From an uncultured Lachnospiraceae bacterium (lineage in GTDB: Bacteria; Bacillota; Clostridia; Lachnospirales; Lachnospiraceae): DNA of 21,992 bases. The position numbers and the translations under genes are program-made. Each line of letters opens with the position of its first letter. Within the stretch, counting starts at the first letter, position 1. The stretch spans positions 1 to 21,992 of the forward strand of contig CAMWUU010000009.1 of NCBI GenBank assembly GCA_947177515.1, given 5' to 3'. A model generated the notes under the pieces. It saw only the letters and a program-made list of their open reading frames with translations, did not search any database and had not been told where the DNA came from. Below are positions 15,115 to 21,992 of the stretch, piece after piece.

Positions 15115-16071
15115 CTATCTCCAAACATCCGATCCTGTTTTTGCATCCAATAGCCGTTTCACATATACCATATCTTGGTTTTTTGCCTTGCAGGCAGGTG
15201 CTTGTACATAGCCATTTTCTCTGTAAAATCCCGCTGCTGTATCCGTTGTCAAAATACTAGTGTAAATACCCCTGTCCTTAAAATAATTCTCCGCCTGATG
15301 CAGTAATGCCGAACCATGCCCGGCTCCCCGGAACTTTTCTGCAACCCAGAACTCCCGGATAAATCCGCAGGTTTCCTCAAAAAAGCTGCTTGTAAATACC
15401 ATCGGCCGGAACTGGATGAACCCAATCAATGAGCCGTCTTTTGCTGTCCTAAGAAATGCAAAATTCCCACCCTCCTCATTCATCTGCTGGAACAGTCCAT
15501 CCCAGTCCCTCACCGAAATACCAAGCTCTGCAAAATATGCCCGGAAAGCATCCTGGAACAGGGGGGTTGTAAAATCGGAAATCCGTTCGTCCTTATAGGA
15601 TTCCTTTCCGCTTTCGTTTTTAAAATAGTACATCAGATTTAAGCAATCCGGCGCATTTTCATCAATATATCCTGTATCCTCAAAACCCGCCCTCCCAAAT
15701 AACTTAAGCGCCAAAATATTTTCCCTGTTTACACAAACTTCTACACAATTATACTTTTGTTCTGCTTTAAGTTGTGTAAGAATCTGTTCCAGGCTTTCCA
15801 TTCCATACCCACGGTTCTGAAAATTCCTGCCAATCATAAATTGCTGTAAGTCATAGCAGGCTGGTTCCTCATCCATATCCTTCACCAGCGCGATTCCCAC
15901 AACCTGTCCGTCCGCCATAATCCCGATTACCCTCGCCCGGTTTTCGCGGTAAGCATAACCCCTTGCAAGAATTCCCTTTGCGCTGTCAAGAAATCTTCCC
16001 TGATCCTCGTGCACGCACAGGCACGCAAAATCCCAAAAATTTTCTCCGTCAATTTCAACCAGCCTGACCAT
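15115..16071 (-). CDS. Two-domain GNAT N-acetyltransferase, SpeG/BltD-like first half
   Basis: The 318-residue protein has two complete GNAT halves. The first (about 1-152) has FMIGRNFQNRGYGMESLEQIL (78-98), the motif A wording of spermine/spermidine acetyltransferases such as BltD, and ALKLFGRAGFEDTGY as motif B. The second has EFWVAEKFRGAGHGSALLHQAEN (about 247-269) and TTDTAAGFYRENGYVQAP. Both acetyl-CoA loops look functional, unlike the other tandem GNATs here. A polyamine or diamine substrate for the first half is possible but unproven. AAGAGG lies seven bases before the ATG, and its own promoter is visible upstream, so it probably opens the operon with the metallophosphoesterase and DJ-1-like genes. 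Confidence 0.82.
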   Translation of the reverse strand: MVRLVEIDGENFWDFACLCVHEDQGRFLDSAKGILARGYAYRENRARVIGIMADGQVVGIALVKDMDEEPACYDLQQFMIGRNFQNRGYGMESLEQILTQLKAEQKYNCVEVCVNRENILALKLFGRAGFEDTGYIDENAPDCLNLMYYFKNESGKESYKDERISDFTTPLFQDAFRAYFAELGISVRDWDGLFQQMNEEGGNFAFLRTAKDGSLIGFIQFRPMVFTSSFFEETCGFIREFWVAEKFRGAGHGSALLHQAENYFKDRGIYTSILTTDTAAGFYRENGYVQAPACKAKNQDMVYVKRLLDAKTGSDVWR

Positions 16072-16120
16072 TTTACACCTCTTTCTTCCTTCTTAATCGA
16101 GTTCACCACAGACTAGGGCT

Positions 16121-16149
16121 ATTATAGCACAGTTCCTTGATTTTGTAAC
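16121..16149 (-). promoter_or_regulatory. Promoter for the two-domain GNAT operon
   Basis: On the minus strand a perfect -10 TATAAT (16121-16126) lies 17 bases after GTTACA (16144-16149), a four-of-six -35. It is 50 bases before the GNAT start codon, with the ribosome binding site in between. No operator-like repeat is evident. Confidence 0.6.
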
Positions 16150-16256
16150 TAAAATATAAGATAAATAATATTTTTTTACCGCAATTTTCAGTTATTTCTC
16201 CCTGTAATTATCGGTTGACAAAATAATCAAATCAAAATAATGAAATGAAACAACGC

Positions 16257-18035
16257 CTACGCCACTTCCTTAAACTGTGCCATATATAGCTCATAGTAAG
16301 CACCCTTCTTTTCAATCAACTCCTTTGCACTGCCCTGCTCGATAATACCGCCCTTGTCAATTACAAAAATCCGGTCAGCTTTCTGGATTGTGGAAAGGCG
16401 GTGCGCGATAACAAAGGAAGTTCTTCCTGCAAGCAGCGCATCAATCCCTTTTTGCACCAGGCGCTCCGTGTGCGTATCGATACTTGAAGTTGCCTCGTCT
16501 AAAATCAGGATCTTTGGCATGGAAAGCATGGTCCGCGCAAAAGCCAGAAGCTGGCGCTGCCCGATGGAAAGCCCCGCTCCGCGCTCCTTAAGCTCCGTAT
16601 CATAACCCTTCTCCATTTTCATAATAAACTCATGCGCATTCACCATCTTCGCCGCATCGATAATCTCCTCGTCCGTCGCATCTAGCCTCCCATAACGGAT
16701 ATTGTCCTTTATAGTCCCGGAAAACAGGAAATTCTCCTGCGTCATAATACCCATCTGCTTGCGCAGGCTCTCAATTGACACTTCCCTGATATCATAACCG
16801 TCAATATAAACTGTTCCGCCCGTTACATCATAAAAACGGCTGATCAGGTTGACGATGGTGGTCTTGCCCGCTCCCGTCGGTCCAACCAGCGCAATCGTTT
16901 CTCCTGGACGGATCTTAAAGCTTACATCATCAAGCACCTGCGTATCCCTGTCATAGGCGAAGGAAACATTCTTAAATTCCACCTCGCCCCGTATTTCCGG
17001 AAGTTCTGCCACGCCCTTGCGGTCAGCAATCTCCGGCTCCGTGTCAAGAATCTCAAAAATACGCTCCGCGCCCGCAATATTGGTAATTAACTGATTATAA
17101 AAATTGCTCAGGTTCATAATCGGATTCCAGAACATTGAAATATAGGTTCCAAACGCCATCAGCGTCCCAACCGGAGCCGCCTGCGCGCCAAGCATTTTTA
17201 CGCCCACATAGTACATACAAAGCGTCCCAAGCCCCCAGCAGAAATCCACCACCGGTCCAAACGCATCCGCATAGCGGCAGGCGTTCACAAAGGAAGTGCG
17301 ATGTTCCAAGAGCAGTTCGTCAAACGTTTCCTCCGTTTCATCCTCCGCGGAAAAACTCTGGATCACGCGCATACCCGACACATCCTCATGGATAAAGGCG
17401 TTTAAATTGGAACTTTTTTTGCGGTGGATCTGCCAGCGCGCATGGGATTTTGTCTGCACAATCATCACGCCGACAATCATCAGCGGCAGTGAACTCATGG
17501 CTGCCAACGCTAGTTTCCAGTTTTTTACAGCCATAATCAGGACAACCGCGCAGACTGTAATAAAATCCGGGATCAGGGTTGTCACACTGTTAGAAAGCAC
17601 GTCCTTTAAAGAATTCACGTCCCCAATAATACGCGCAAGGATTTTTCCGGTCGGGCGGCTGTCAAAAAACGAGAAGCTCAATGTCTGGATATGCTCATAC
17701 AATTCATTCCGGATTTTCACAAGCACATCATTGGACATTCTCGCCATCAGGTACATACGCAGCTTGATCAGAAGGATCATCGCAACATTCATAACAAGTG
17801 CTGCCGCACCAAGCTTTAACAGTCCATTGATATCGTTGTTTTTGATATTTACATTAATTGCGTGCTCAATGATCAGCGGGTTGACCAGGCTGATCCCCAC
17901 CGTAAGGAGCATAATAAAAATAACAAACGCAATCATTTTTTTGTATGACAACAGGTAACGGAACAGACGCAAAAGCGTCATGGTCTTACCTGCCGTTTTT
18001 AAGGTTTCGTCCTCACGGACGGTATTCACTGCCAT
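16257..18035 (-). CDS. ABC exporter half-transporter with intact catalytic site (TM288/BmrD-like)
   Basis: The 592-residue protein fuses six membrane helices (about residues 30-320) with a C-terminal ATPase domain, the design of multidrug or lipid ABC exporters. Walker A is GPTGAGKTT (385-393), the signature is LSIGQ (489-493) and Walker B is ILILDEATSS with catalytic E514. The H-loop is in SFVIAHRLSTI. The signature departs from LSGGQ, as in the partner that contributes to the degenerate site of asymmetric heterodimers. The start at 18035 (MAVNTVRED) is favoured because GAGGT lies six to seven bases before it. An ATG 12 bases earlier overlaps that site. It is 103 bases after its partner gene and shares its attenuated promoter. 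Substrate unknown. Confidence 0.9.
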   Translation of the reverse strand: MAVNTVREDETLKTAGKTMTLLRLFRYLLSYKKMIAFVIFIMLLTVGISLVNPLIIEHAINVNIKNNDINGLLKLGAAALVMNVAMILLIKLRMYLMARMSNDVLVKIRNELYEHIQTLSFSFFDSRPTGKILARIIGDVNSLKDVLSNSVTTLIPDFITVCAVVLIMAVKNWKLALAAMSSLPLMIVGVMIVQTKSHARWQIHRKKSSNLNAFIHEDVSGMRVIQSFSAEDETEETFDELLLEHRTSFVNACRYADAFGPVVDFCWGLGTLCMYYVGVKMLGAQAAPVGTLMAFGTYISMFWNPIMNLSNFYNQLITNIAGAERIFEILDTEPEIADRKGVAELPEIRGEVEFKNVSFAYDRDTQVLDDVSFKIRPGETIALVGPTGAGKTTIVNLISRFYDVTGGTVYIDGYDIREVSIESLRKQMGIMTQENFLFSGTIKDNIRYGRLDATDEEIIDAAKMVNAHEFIMKMEKGYDTELKERGAGLSIGQRQLLAFARTMLSMPKILILDEATSSIDTHTERLVQKGIDALLAGRTSFVIAHRLSTIQKADRIFVIDKGGIIEQGSAKELIEKKGAYYELYMAQFKEVA

Positions 18036-18138
18036 AAATAACCTCATTTCCGCAGGAAGGGAAAATGGCTGCTTTCCACTATCCTGCCTAAGATTTCTGT
18101 TATTCTATTTAATTAAAACCAAATGCGGACAAAAAATC

Positions 18139-19878
18139 TTATGCCCCCTGCACATTTAATTGTGCAAGCGTTTCCCCATACTGCGCCATATAAGTATCGT
18201 AATACAGTCCTTTTTCTGCAAGCAGATCCTCATGTGTGCCGCGCTCCGCGATACCGCCGTCTGCAAGCACAATGATTTCATCCGCATGCCGGACAGCCGA
18301 AATCCGATGGGCAATTACGATTTTTGTTGTGCCCTCAAAGCCTAACAGATTCTCCTGGATCTGGTGCTCGGTTTCCATATCAAGCGCCGAGGTAGAATCA
18401 TCGAGCACAAGGATCGGAGATTTTTTGGCGAAGGCACGTGCCATGCTAATGCGCTGTTTCTGCCCGCCGGATAATCCAACGCCCCGCTCCCCGATCTGTG
18501 TTTCATATTGTTCTTCCATATTCTCGATAAAATCCTTTGCCTGCGCACGCTCAAGCGCCCTGCGGACAAGGTCGTTATGCGTACCCGCGCGCTTTCCAAG
18601 CTTTACATTGGAATTGATTGTGTCCGAGAACAGGAAAACATCCTGCATAACAGGGGAAATGCTTTTTCGCAACTGCCGCAGTGTCAGGTCGCGGATCGGC
18701 ACGCCATCAAGTCTTATCTCGCCCTCTCCCACATCATAAAAACGCTGCAGCAGCGTAATGATCGATGATTTTCCGGAACCGGTCGCCCCCATAATACCGA
18801 TGGTTTTTCCTGCGGGCAGGTCAAAGGAAATATCTTTTAAGATTTCCTTGCCATCAAGTGAAAACGATACATGGTCAAACGTTACACGCCCTGAAACTTC
18901 CGGAAGCACCACTGGATTTTCCTTCTCCGTAATGGCTGTCTTCTCATTGTAAATCTTTTTCAGCTTTTTGTTGGATGCAACCGCCGAGGCAAACGAGTTA
19001 GACAGCCAGCCTAGCATTTCCATCGGCCAGATAATATTGTTGGCGTACTCCGTAAAGGCAGCCAGCTCGCCAAGTGAGATCTCACCCTGTATCTTTAAGT
19101 AGCCTCCGTAAATAATGACAAAAATCGGAAGCAGCCTCGTGATAAACTGCACAAGCGGCTGATAGCGGATAAATACTTTGCTCTGGCGCATATTCAACTC
19201 GTAATAGCGCTTATTGTGCGAGAGGAATTTCGTAATCTCATGCTTTTCCCTTGCAAAGGCCTTGACCGTGCGCACCCCCGCTAAGTTTTCCTGCGCCACC
19301 GTATTTAATTTCGCGTTTTCGTCAGAAATATCCTCGTAAACCTTATCGAGCTTTTTCTCCATCAAAATTGCAAGCACCGCCACCAACGGCATCATGACAA
19401 GCGGCATAATGGCCAGTTTGACACTGATATGGAGCATACAGTAAATGACAATCACGGTATGGAAAACAACCTCTAAAATCAACATCCCAATATAACCGAG
19501 CGCAGCCCAAATATTATCAACATCATCCTTAACGCGCGACATCAATTCGCCCGTGTTGGTATTGTCAAAATAGTTGATCGAGAGTTTCTGGATATGGCAA
19601 AACAGATTCCTGCGCATATCCGTGCCAATTTTTGACCCGATACAATCGAAGGTAAATTCCTTCGTGTAGCCGAACACACAGCGCCCAAGACCAATCAGGA
19701 AAATTGTAAATAAAAGCGGCACCAAAAGATCAACAGAGCCTTCCCCGATCACATCATCCACAATCCGCCTGGTCACCTGCGGCGCAAGCATATCCAGTCC
19801 CACCTGCAATAAAAGGCACACAATCGCGAACAGATAGGCATACCAGTAGTGCAGGATATAGCTTGACAGCTTCTTCAT
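18139..19878 (-). CDS. ABC exporter half-transporter with degenerate Walker B (TM287/BmrC-like)
   Basis: The 579-residue protein is the first of the pair: six transmembrane helices (about 8-300), then an ATPase with Walker A GATGSGKSS (364-372), a canonical LSGGQ signature (469-473) and Walker B ILVLDDSTSALD. There the catalytic glutamate is replaced by D494. This LDD substitution is the hallmark of the TM287/BmrC/LmrC half of heterodimeric exporters, which keep one regulatory and one hydrolysing site; the downstream gene supplies the intact Walker B. A GGAGG site lies eight bases before the ATG. The gene is preceded by about 225 bases of leader RNA after a terminator, which is consistent with control by attenuation. 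Confidence 0.92.
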   Translation of the reverse strand: MKKLSSYILHYWYAYLFAIVCLLLQVGLDMLAPQVTRRIVDDVIGEGSVDLLVPLLFTIFLIGLGRCVFGYTKEFTFDCIGSKIGTDMRRNLFCHIQKLSINYFDNTNTGELMSRVKDDVDNIWAALGYIGMLILEVVFHTVIVIYCMLHISVKLAIMPLVMMPLVAVLAILMEKKLDKVYEDISDENAKLNTVAQENLAGVRTVKAFAREKHEITKFLSHNKRYYELNMRQSKVFIRYQPLVQFITRLLPIFVIIYGGYLKIQGEISLGELAAFTEYANNIIWPMEMLGWLSNSFASAVASNKKLKKIYNEKTAITEKENPVVLPEVSGRVTFDHVSFSLDGKEILKDISFDLPAGKTIGIMGATGSGKSSIITLLQRFYDVGEGEIRLDGVPIRDLTLRQLRKSISPVMQDVFLFSDTINSNVKLGKRAGTHNDLVRRALERAQAKDFIENMEEQYETQIGERGVGLSGGQKQRISMARAFAKKSPILVLDDSTSALDMETEHQIQENLLGFEGTTKIVIAHRISAVRHADEIIVLADGGIAERGTHEDLLAEKGLYYDTYMAQYGETLAQLNVQGA

Positions 19879-20102
19879 AACCTTCCTCCATTATTTTTGT
19901 TTTTGTTCTGGCTAAATAATCAGTTTGTGTCATAAGGCTGATACGACTTACCCTTACCACGATTTTTCATTCCGGAAATCCTGACACAACCCCCACAGGC
20001 AGGGCGGTCCTGATCCCTCCGCCATGCCCGCTACAGCATAACGGAGTTCTTAGAATCTGCTGTACGTGGCAAAAACAGGAATTTTCCCTTCCCTTTCGTA
20101 CA

Positions 20103-20134
20103 ACAAAAAAGCCGTGGTAAGATTACCACGGCTT
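20103..20134 (-). terminator. Intrinsic terminator between leader ORF and ABC genes
   Basis: The arms GCCGTGGTAA (20111-20120) and TTACCACGGC (20123-20132) are perfectly complementary and extend by two A-T pairs, giving a 12-bp stem with a two-base loop as written. On the minus strand the stem is followed by TTTTTTGTTG, as in Rho-independent terminators. It lies 25 bases after the leader ORF stop and 225 bases before the first ABC gene, so by default it would stop transcription of the exporter operon. Confidence 0.88.
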
Positions 20135-20187
20135 CATAAAAGACATTCATAGATCTATTTATGAAAACATGAGTCCGGTAACCTTAC
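20117..20187 (-). promoter_or_regulatory. Antiterminator pairing: candidate ribosome-controlled attenuator
   Basis: On the minus strand GTAAGGTTACCGG (20175-20187), inside the last codons of the leader ORF, can pair with CCGTGGTAATCTTAC (20117-20131), the 5' arm and loop of the terminator. This gives 13 pairs with one G-T and a two-base bulge. The two structures exclude each other. A ribosome finishing the leader would cover 20175-20187 and let the terminator form, while one stalled earlier would leave the segment free to antiterminate. A small hairpin (TTCATA at 20146-20151 with TATGAA at 20160-20165) lies between the two strands and could bring them together. Pairing was found by eye, with no energy calculation. 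Confidence 0.6.
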
Positions 20188-20296
20188 ATGATCCTTTTGT
20201 TTCAAGTACATTTTCGTACTTTTTAAGTCCAAACCTAGACATCCCAGAAAAAATATGGAATCTAAAGCTAGTAAAAAGCACTGCAAAACTCATCAT
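20159..20296 (-). CDS. 45-aa leader peptide of the ABC exporter operon
   Basis: A short ORF starts at ATGATG (20291-20296) behind an excellent AAAGGAGG site with eight bases of spacing. It encodes a 45-residue peptide beginning MMSFAVLFTSFRFHIFSGMS and ending KVTGLMFS, stop at 20159-20161. The first half is hydrophobic and aromatic, the second half polar with several lysines; it resembles no protein I know. The position between a consensus promoter and a terminator, ahead of a BmrCD-like pair, is that of bmrB in Bacillus subtilis, whose translation sets transcriptional readthrough into bmrCD. I infer that it acts by being translated rather than through its product. A hairpin AAGTAC-GAAAAT-GTACTT (20204-20221) lies within it and could affect ribosome progress. 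Confidence 0.7.
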   Translation of the reverse strand: MMSFAVLFTSFRFHIFSGMSRFGLKKYENVLETKGSCKVTGLMFS

Positions 20297-20376
20297 GTAG
20301 GCTACCTCCTTTCTCCTGCTACGACAGAACGTGCAATCCTGCCATAACTGTTAAATCATCCTTAAGTGACAATTGC

Positions 20377-20405
20377 ATTATACGACGGCTTTAAGAGGAT
20401 GTCAA
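20377..20405 (-). promoter_or_regulatory. Consensus promoter of the leader-ABC transcript
   Basis: On the minus strand TTGACA (20400-20405) and TATAAT (20377-20382) are both perfect matches to the vegetative sigma factor consensus with the ideal 17-base spacing. Transcription would start near 20370, about 75 bases before the leader ORF. Such a strong promoter suits a gene whose control lies downstream, at the terminator. Confidence 0.88.
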
Positions 20406-20473
20406 GAAAAAGTTTAGGGAATTTATTCTCCATTTATTTTATTCGGAGGATCCAGTAGATACCGGGGAAAATT

Positions 20474-21151
20474 TTATAATTGGGTATATGGAATATTGTA
20501 TTTTTCCGCCATTTCTGCTACTGTTTTAATAAAATCATCCCACCCATCACTCCAGGGGTTTGTTTCAAATTTATATGTTTTAAACTCCGTGGCCAGAACA
20601 CACTGGTACATATCCTGTGAAATTTCGACCTGCCTAAGCCTGCTCCAGGGAATTTCCTGCGCTTTCCCAAACAGGGGGAAAATTTTCAGATAATAATCAG
20701 AATAAAAAACTTTTTTTCTGGAAAGATAATAAAAATACACAAAAGTTACTAAGCCAATTACCCAGGGCATCAGAATATTCAGCGGTTTTTCCCAAGTCGT
20801 TAGCATTTCGTAGTAACTATCAAAATCAAAAAACAATAATATCATCAAAGCAGAAAAAACAATGAAACCCATGAATGGAATTCTATATTCCTCTTTTCCA
20901 TATTGTAATACCTTATCATATTCTGTTATTCCAGCCCTATTCTTTTTCTTCCACCTGTGCTCCGAATAGCTGCGCAGAATTAATGTTCCCGCAGCAACTA
21001 CAATAACCATAAAAGCCCTGTAAGACAGCCTATATATTAAATCAACTACCATATTGGAAGCACCAACTGCACGAAGAATAAAAGAAGCCGCCAGGCAGGA
21101 TATTACAACAATTGCCAGTACTTTTAAAATTGTCTTTCCTAGGTTCTTCAT
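20474..21151 (-). CDS. Uncharacterised membrane protein with C-terminal PH-like region (225 aa)
   Basis: Four likely membrane helices are visible: about 7-28 (VLAIVVISCLAASFIL), 37-61 (YRLSYRAFMVIVVAAGTLIL), 91-109 (IPFMGFIVFSALMILLFF) and 125-145 (ILMPWVIGLVTFVYFYYL). After them a soluble tail reads KKVFYSDYYLKIFPLFGKAQEIPWSRLRQVEI. This is the style of bacterial PH-like (YcxB-type) domains, where a beta strand pair and the IPW motif recur. I know no function for it. The ATG at 21151 has GAGGTG seven bases upstream. It has its own promoter with a tandem repeat and ends about 70 bases before the exporter promoter, so it is probably independent of it. Confidence 0.65.
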   Translation of the reverse strand: MKNLGKTILKVLAIVVISCLAASFILRAVGASNMVVDLIYRLSYRAFMVIVVAAGTLILRSYSEHRWKKKNRAGITEYDKVLQYGKEEYRIPFMGFIVFSALMILLFFDFDSYYEMLTTWEKPLNILMPWVIGLVTFVYFYYLSRKKVFYSDYYLKIFPLFGKAQEIPWSRLRQVEISQDMYQCVLATEFKTYKFETNPWSDGWDDFIKTVAEMAEKYNIPYTQL

Positions 21152-21209
21152 ATTGTCACCTCATAAAATTATAGTTTAAAACCAAAATAGGTACAACATA
21201 TTTCTTGAC

Positions 21210-21238
21210 ATTATACTACATACACTTTCATGATGCAA
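21210..21238 (-). promoter_or_regulatory. Promoter of the membrane protein gene
   Basis: A perfect -10 TATAAT (21210-21215, minus strand) follows TTGCAT (21233-21238) by 17 bases. The -35 is poor, but it lies inside one unit of the 16-bp tandem repeat, which suggests an activator or repressor site. The start codon is 59 bases downstream. Confidence 0.5.
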
Positions 21239-21259
21239 CAAAATCATGATGCAGCAAAA
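21228..21259. repeat. Adjacent 16-bp tandem repeat over the -35 region
   Basis: TCATGATGCAACAAAA (21228-21243) is followed directly by TCATGATGCAGCAAAA (21244-21259), 15 of 16 bases identical. Each unit contains the palindrome TCATGA. A 16-base period is about one and a half helical turns. The position upstream of a -10 box fits a pair of direct-repeat binding sites. Confidence 0.6.
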
Positions 21260-21346
21260 ATTTTTAGGTCTACCCTCGGGGCATGAATATGTACTCACAC
21301 CCCTTTTCCCCCTGCATTTTCTTATGCATTTTGTACTAGAAAAATT

Positions 21347-21473
21347 TCAGTTTCCTTTATAAGAAGGGTCAAGCTGCATTTTTTCCTCTTCTGAAAGCTC
21401 CTTTTGTATATCATCAGAGTTTTCATTATCAAGAACCTCATAAAGCCAATACTTCCCATTGATATCTTTGTGT
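21347..21473 (-). pseudogene. 3' end of a broken gene
   Basis: On the minus strand an open frame without a start encodes KDINGKYWLYEVLDNENSDD followed by IQKELSEEEKMQLDPSYKGN and a TGA at 21347-21349. The amino-acid usage (acidic, with W, Y and aliphatic spacing) looks genuinely coding. Upstream it meets an in-frame TGA at the very point where a long hairpin begins, so the rest of the gene has been lost or displaced. I do not recognise the family. Confidence 0.4.
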
Positions 21474-21522
21474 CAAGGGGTGGACTTAAAAAATCAGTAT
21501 TTTTTTAATTTTCCCACCCTTG
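21474..21522. repeat. Long imperfect hairpin at the break point
   Basis: CAAGGGGTGGACTTAAAAAAT (21474-21494) is largely complementary to the stretch at 21499-21522 (ATTTTTTTAATTTTCCCACC then CTTG), with a few bulges and a four-base loop. It could be a bidirectional terminator, but its exact abutment to a truncated gene also fits the end of an insertion sequence or miniature element. No transposase is seen. Confidence 0.45.
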
Positions 21523-21598
21523 CTGAAATTTCTTTTATCTTTACTTAGAACTTTCAACGGTCTAACTCTTCATCCAATCCTATTATAATACTGTTTCT

Positions 21599-21992
21599 TT
21601 ATACTATTTTAATATAAGATGGCATTGTCTTTCCCCATTCATTATTTCTAAACCTCACATACTGCTCTTTTTGAGGGTATCCAAAAATACTATTTCCCAC
21701 ACTCTTAGCCAAATCTAAATAATTTTTAGAAAATGCAAATATTCCTGTTCTTCCATATTATATTAGCCCATCAGGAATACCTATTTCATCAATAATTTTC
21801 TTTCCTTCTTTCGTAAGAAAAATGGGAATTTCTTTCCGAAATTCATTTTCAAATATGCAATCATCACATTCAATCAAAAACCAAATCTCCACTTTATGAT
21901 TACTTCTATCTGGATGAATTGCATGACCCAATAAATTATCTTCTCTTATCTTTTCACTATAATCATTCAGTTTTACAGAATGTTTTTTATAT
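21599..21992 (-). pseudogene. Incomplete gene entering from the right edge, interrupted by TAA
   Basis: Reading leftward from the window edge in one frame gives a convincing protein of about 77 codons (including LLGHAIHPDRSNHKVEIWF and IPIFLTKEGKKIIDEIGIPD). It then meets TAA at 21758-21760 and continues in the same frame for a further 52 codons (YGRTGIFAFSKNYLDLAKS ... NNEWGKTMPSYIKIV) to a TAA at 21599-21601. Coding character is the same on both sides, so this is one gene with a nonsense mutation, or two products with the second lacking a clear ribosome binding site. Family unknown; the start lies outside the window. The stretch is AT-rich like the left edge. Confidence 0.5.

Noticed and set aside
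1955..16071. Integron-like cassette array with attC sites between genes
   Set aside because: Gaps between genes show no shared inverted-repeat structure and there is no integrase in the window.
17296..17958. A 220-codon open frame on the plus strand
   Set aside because: It is entirely antisense to the membrane domain of the ABC exporter gene; it has no ribosome binding site and no recognisable motif.
19754..19960. Minus-strand 68-codon frame at the start of the first ABC gene
   Set aside because: Mostly a frame-shifted reading of the transporter's first helices; no family similarity.
19920..19970. A 16-codon ORF (MKNRGKGKSYQPYDTN) between the terminator and the first ABC gene, containing another GTGGTAAG
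   Set aside because: No convincing ribosome binding site. The GTGGTAAG copy lies after the terminator and cannot act in the decision, so I do not count it as a second leader.

Overview
The window reads as chromosome or integrated-element DNA of a low-to-middle GC Gram-positive anaerobe, most likely a gut clostridium of the Lachnospiraceae type. This rests on strong AGGAGG-type ribosome binding sites, consensus TTGACA/TATAAT promoters, the mix of families present (ANT(6)-type and APH(3')-type proteins, many GNATs, a WYL regulator, a heterodimeric ABC exporter) and debris of a conjugative element at the left edge. No rRNA, tRNA or CRISPR array was seen. Every gene I accept lies on the minus strand, so transcription runs from right to left.

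Left edge (1-1780): debris. A ParA start with an intact Walker A breaks off after about 33 codons and runs into the tail of another mobile-element gene in a different frame. A long hairpin terminator, an AT-rich kinase-like gene, an inverted repeat and a truncated GNAT start follow.

Core (1955-16071): a run of mostly single-gene functions with short gaps and their own ribosome binding sites. Most modify or detoxify small molecules or repair damage. They are an APH(3')-like kinase, five apparently intact GNAT genes (three with two domains each), one broken GNAT, a nitroreductase, an SPL-like radical SAM protein, a ClbS/DUF1706 protein, a WYL regulator, an ADP-ribosylglycohydrolase, a methyltransferase, an unrecognised acidic protein, an ANT(6)-like nucleotidyltransferase, a DJ-1/PfpI protein lacking its cysteine and a small metallophosphoesterase. 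The block ADP-ribosylglycohydrolase - WYL regulator - ClbS-like - SPL-like is a candidate genotoxin or DNA-damage module. A clear palindrome lies in front of the ClbS-like gene.

Right part (16257-20405): two ABC exporter half-transporters form a TM287/288- or BmrCD-type asymmetric heterodimer. One has a degenerate Walker B (LDD) and the other an intact one (LDE). Upstream lies what I consider the best find in the window: a perfect TTGACA-17-TATAAT promoter, a 45-codon leader ORF with a strong Shine-Dalgarno, and a Rho-independent terminator. The end of the leader ORF can pair with the terminator's 5' arm to form a competing antiterminator helix. This is the layout of a ribosome-controlled attenuator, in the manner of Bacillus subtilis bmrB-bmrCD.

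Right edge (20474-21992): a small membrane protein gene whose promoter region carries an adjacent 16-bp tandem repeat, then more debris. This comprises the 3' end of one gene next to a long hairpin, and an incomplete gene entering from the right edge with an in-frame TAA. Both edges therefore look like decayed mobile or accessory DNA around a functional core.
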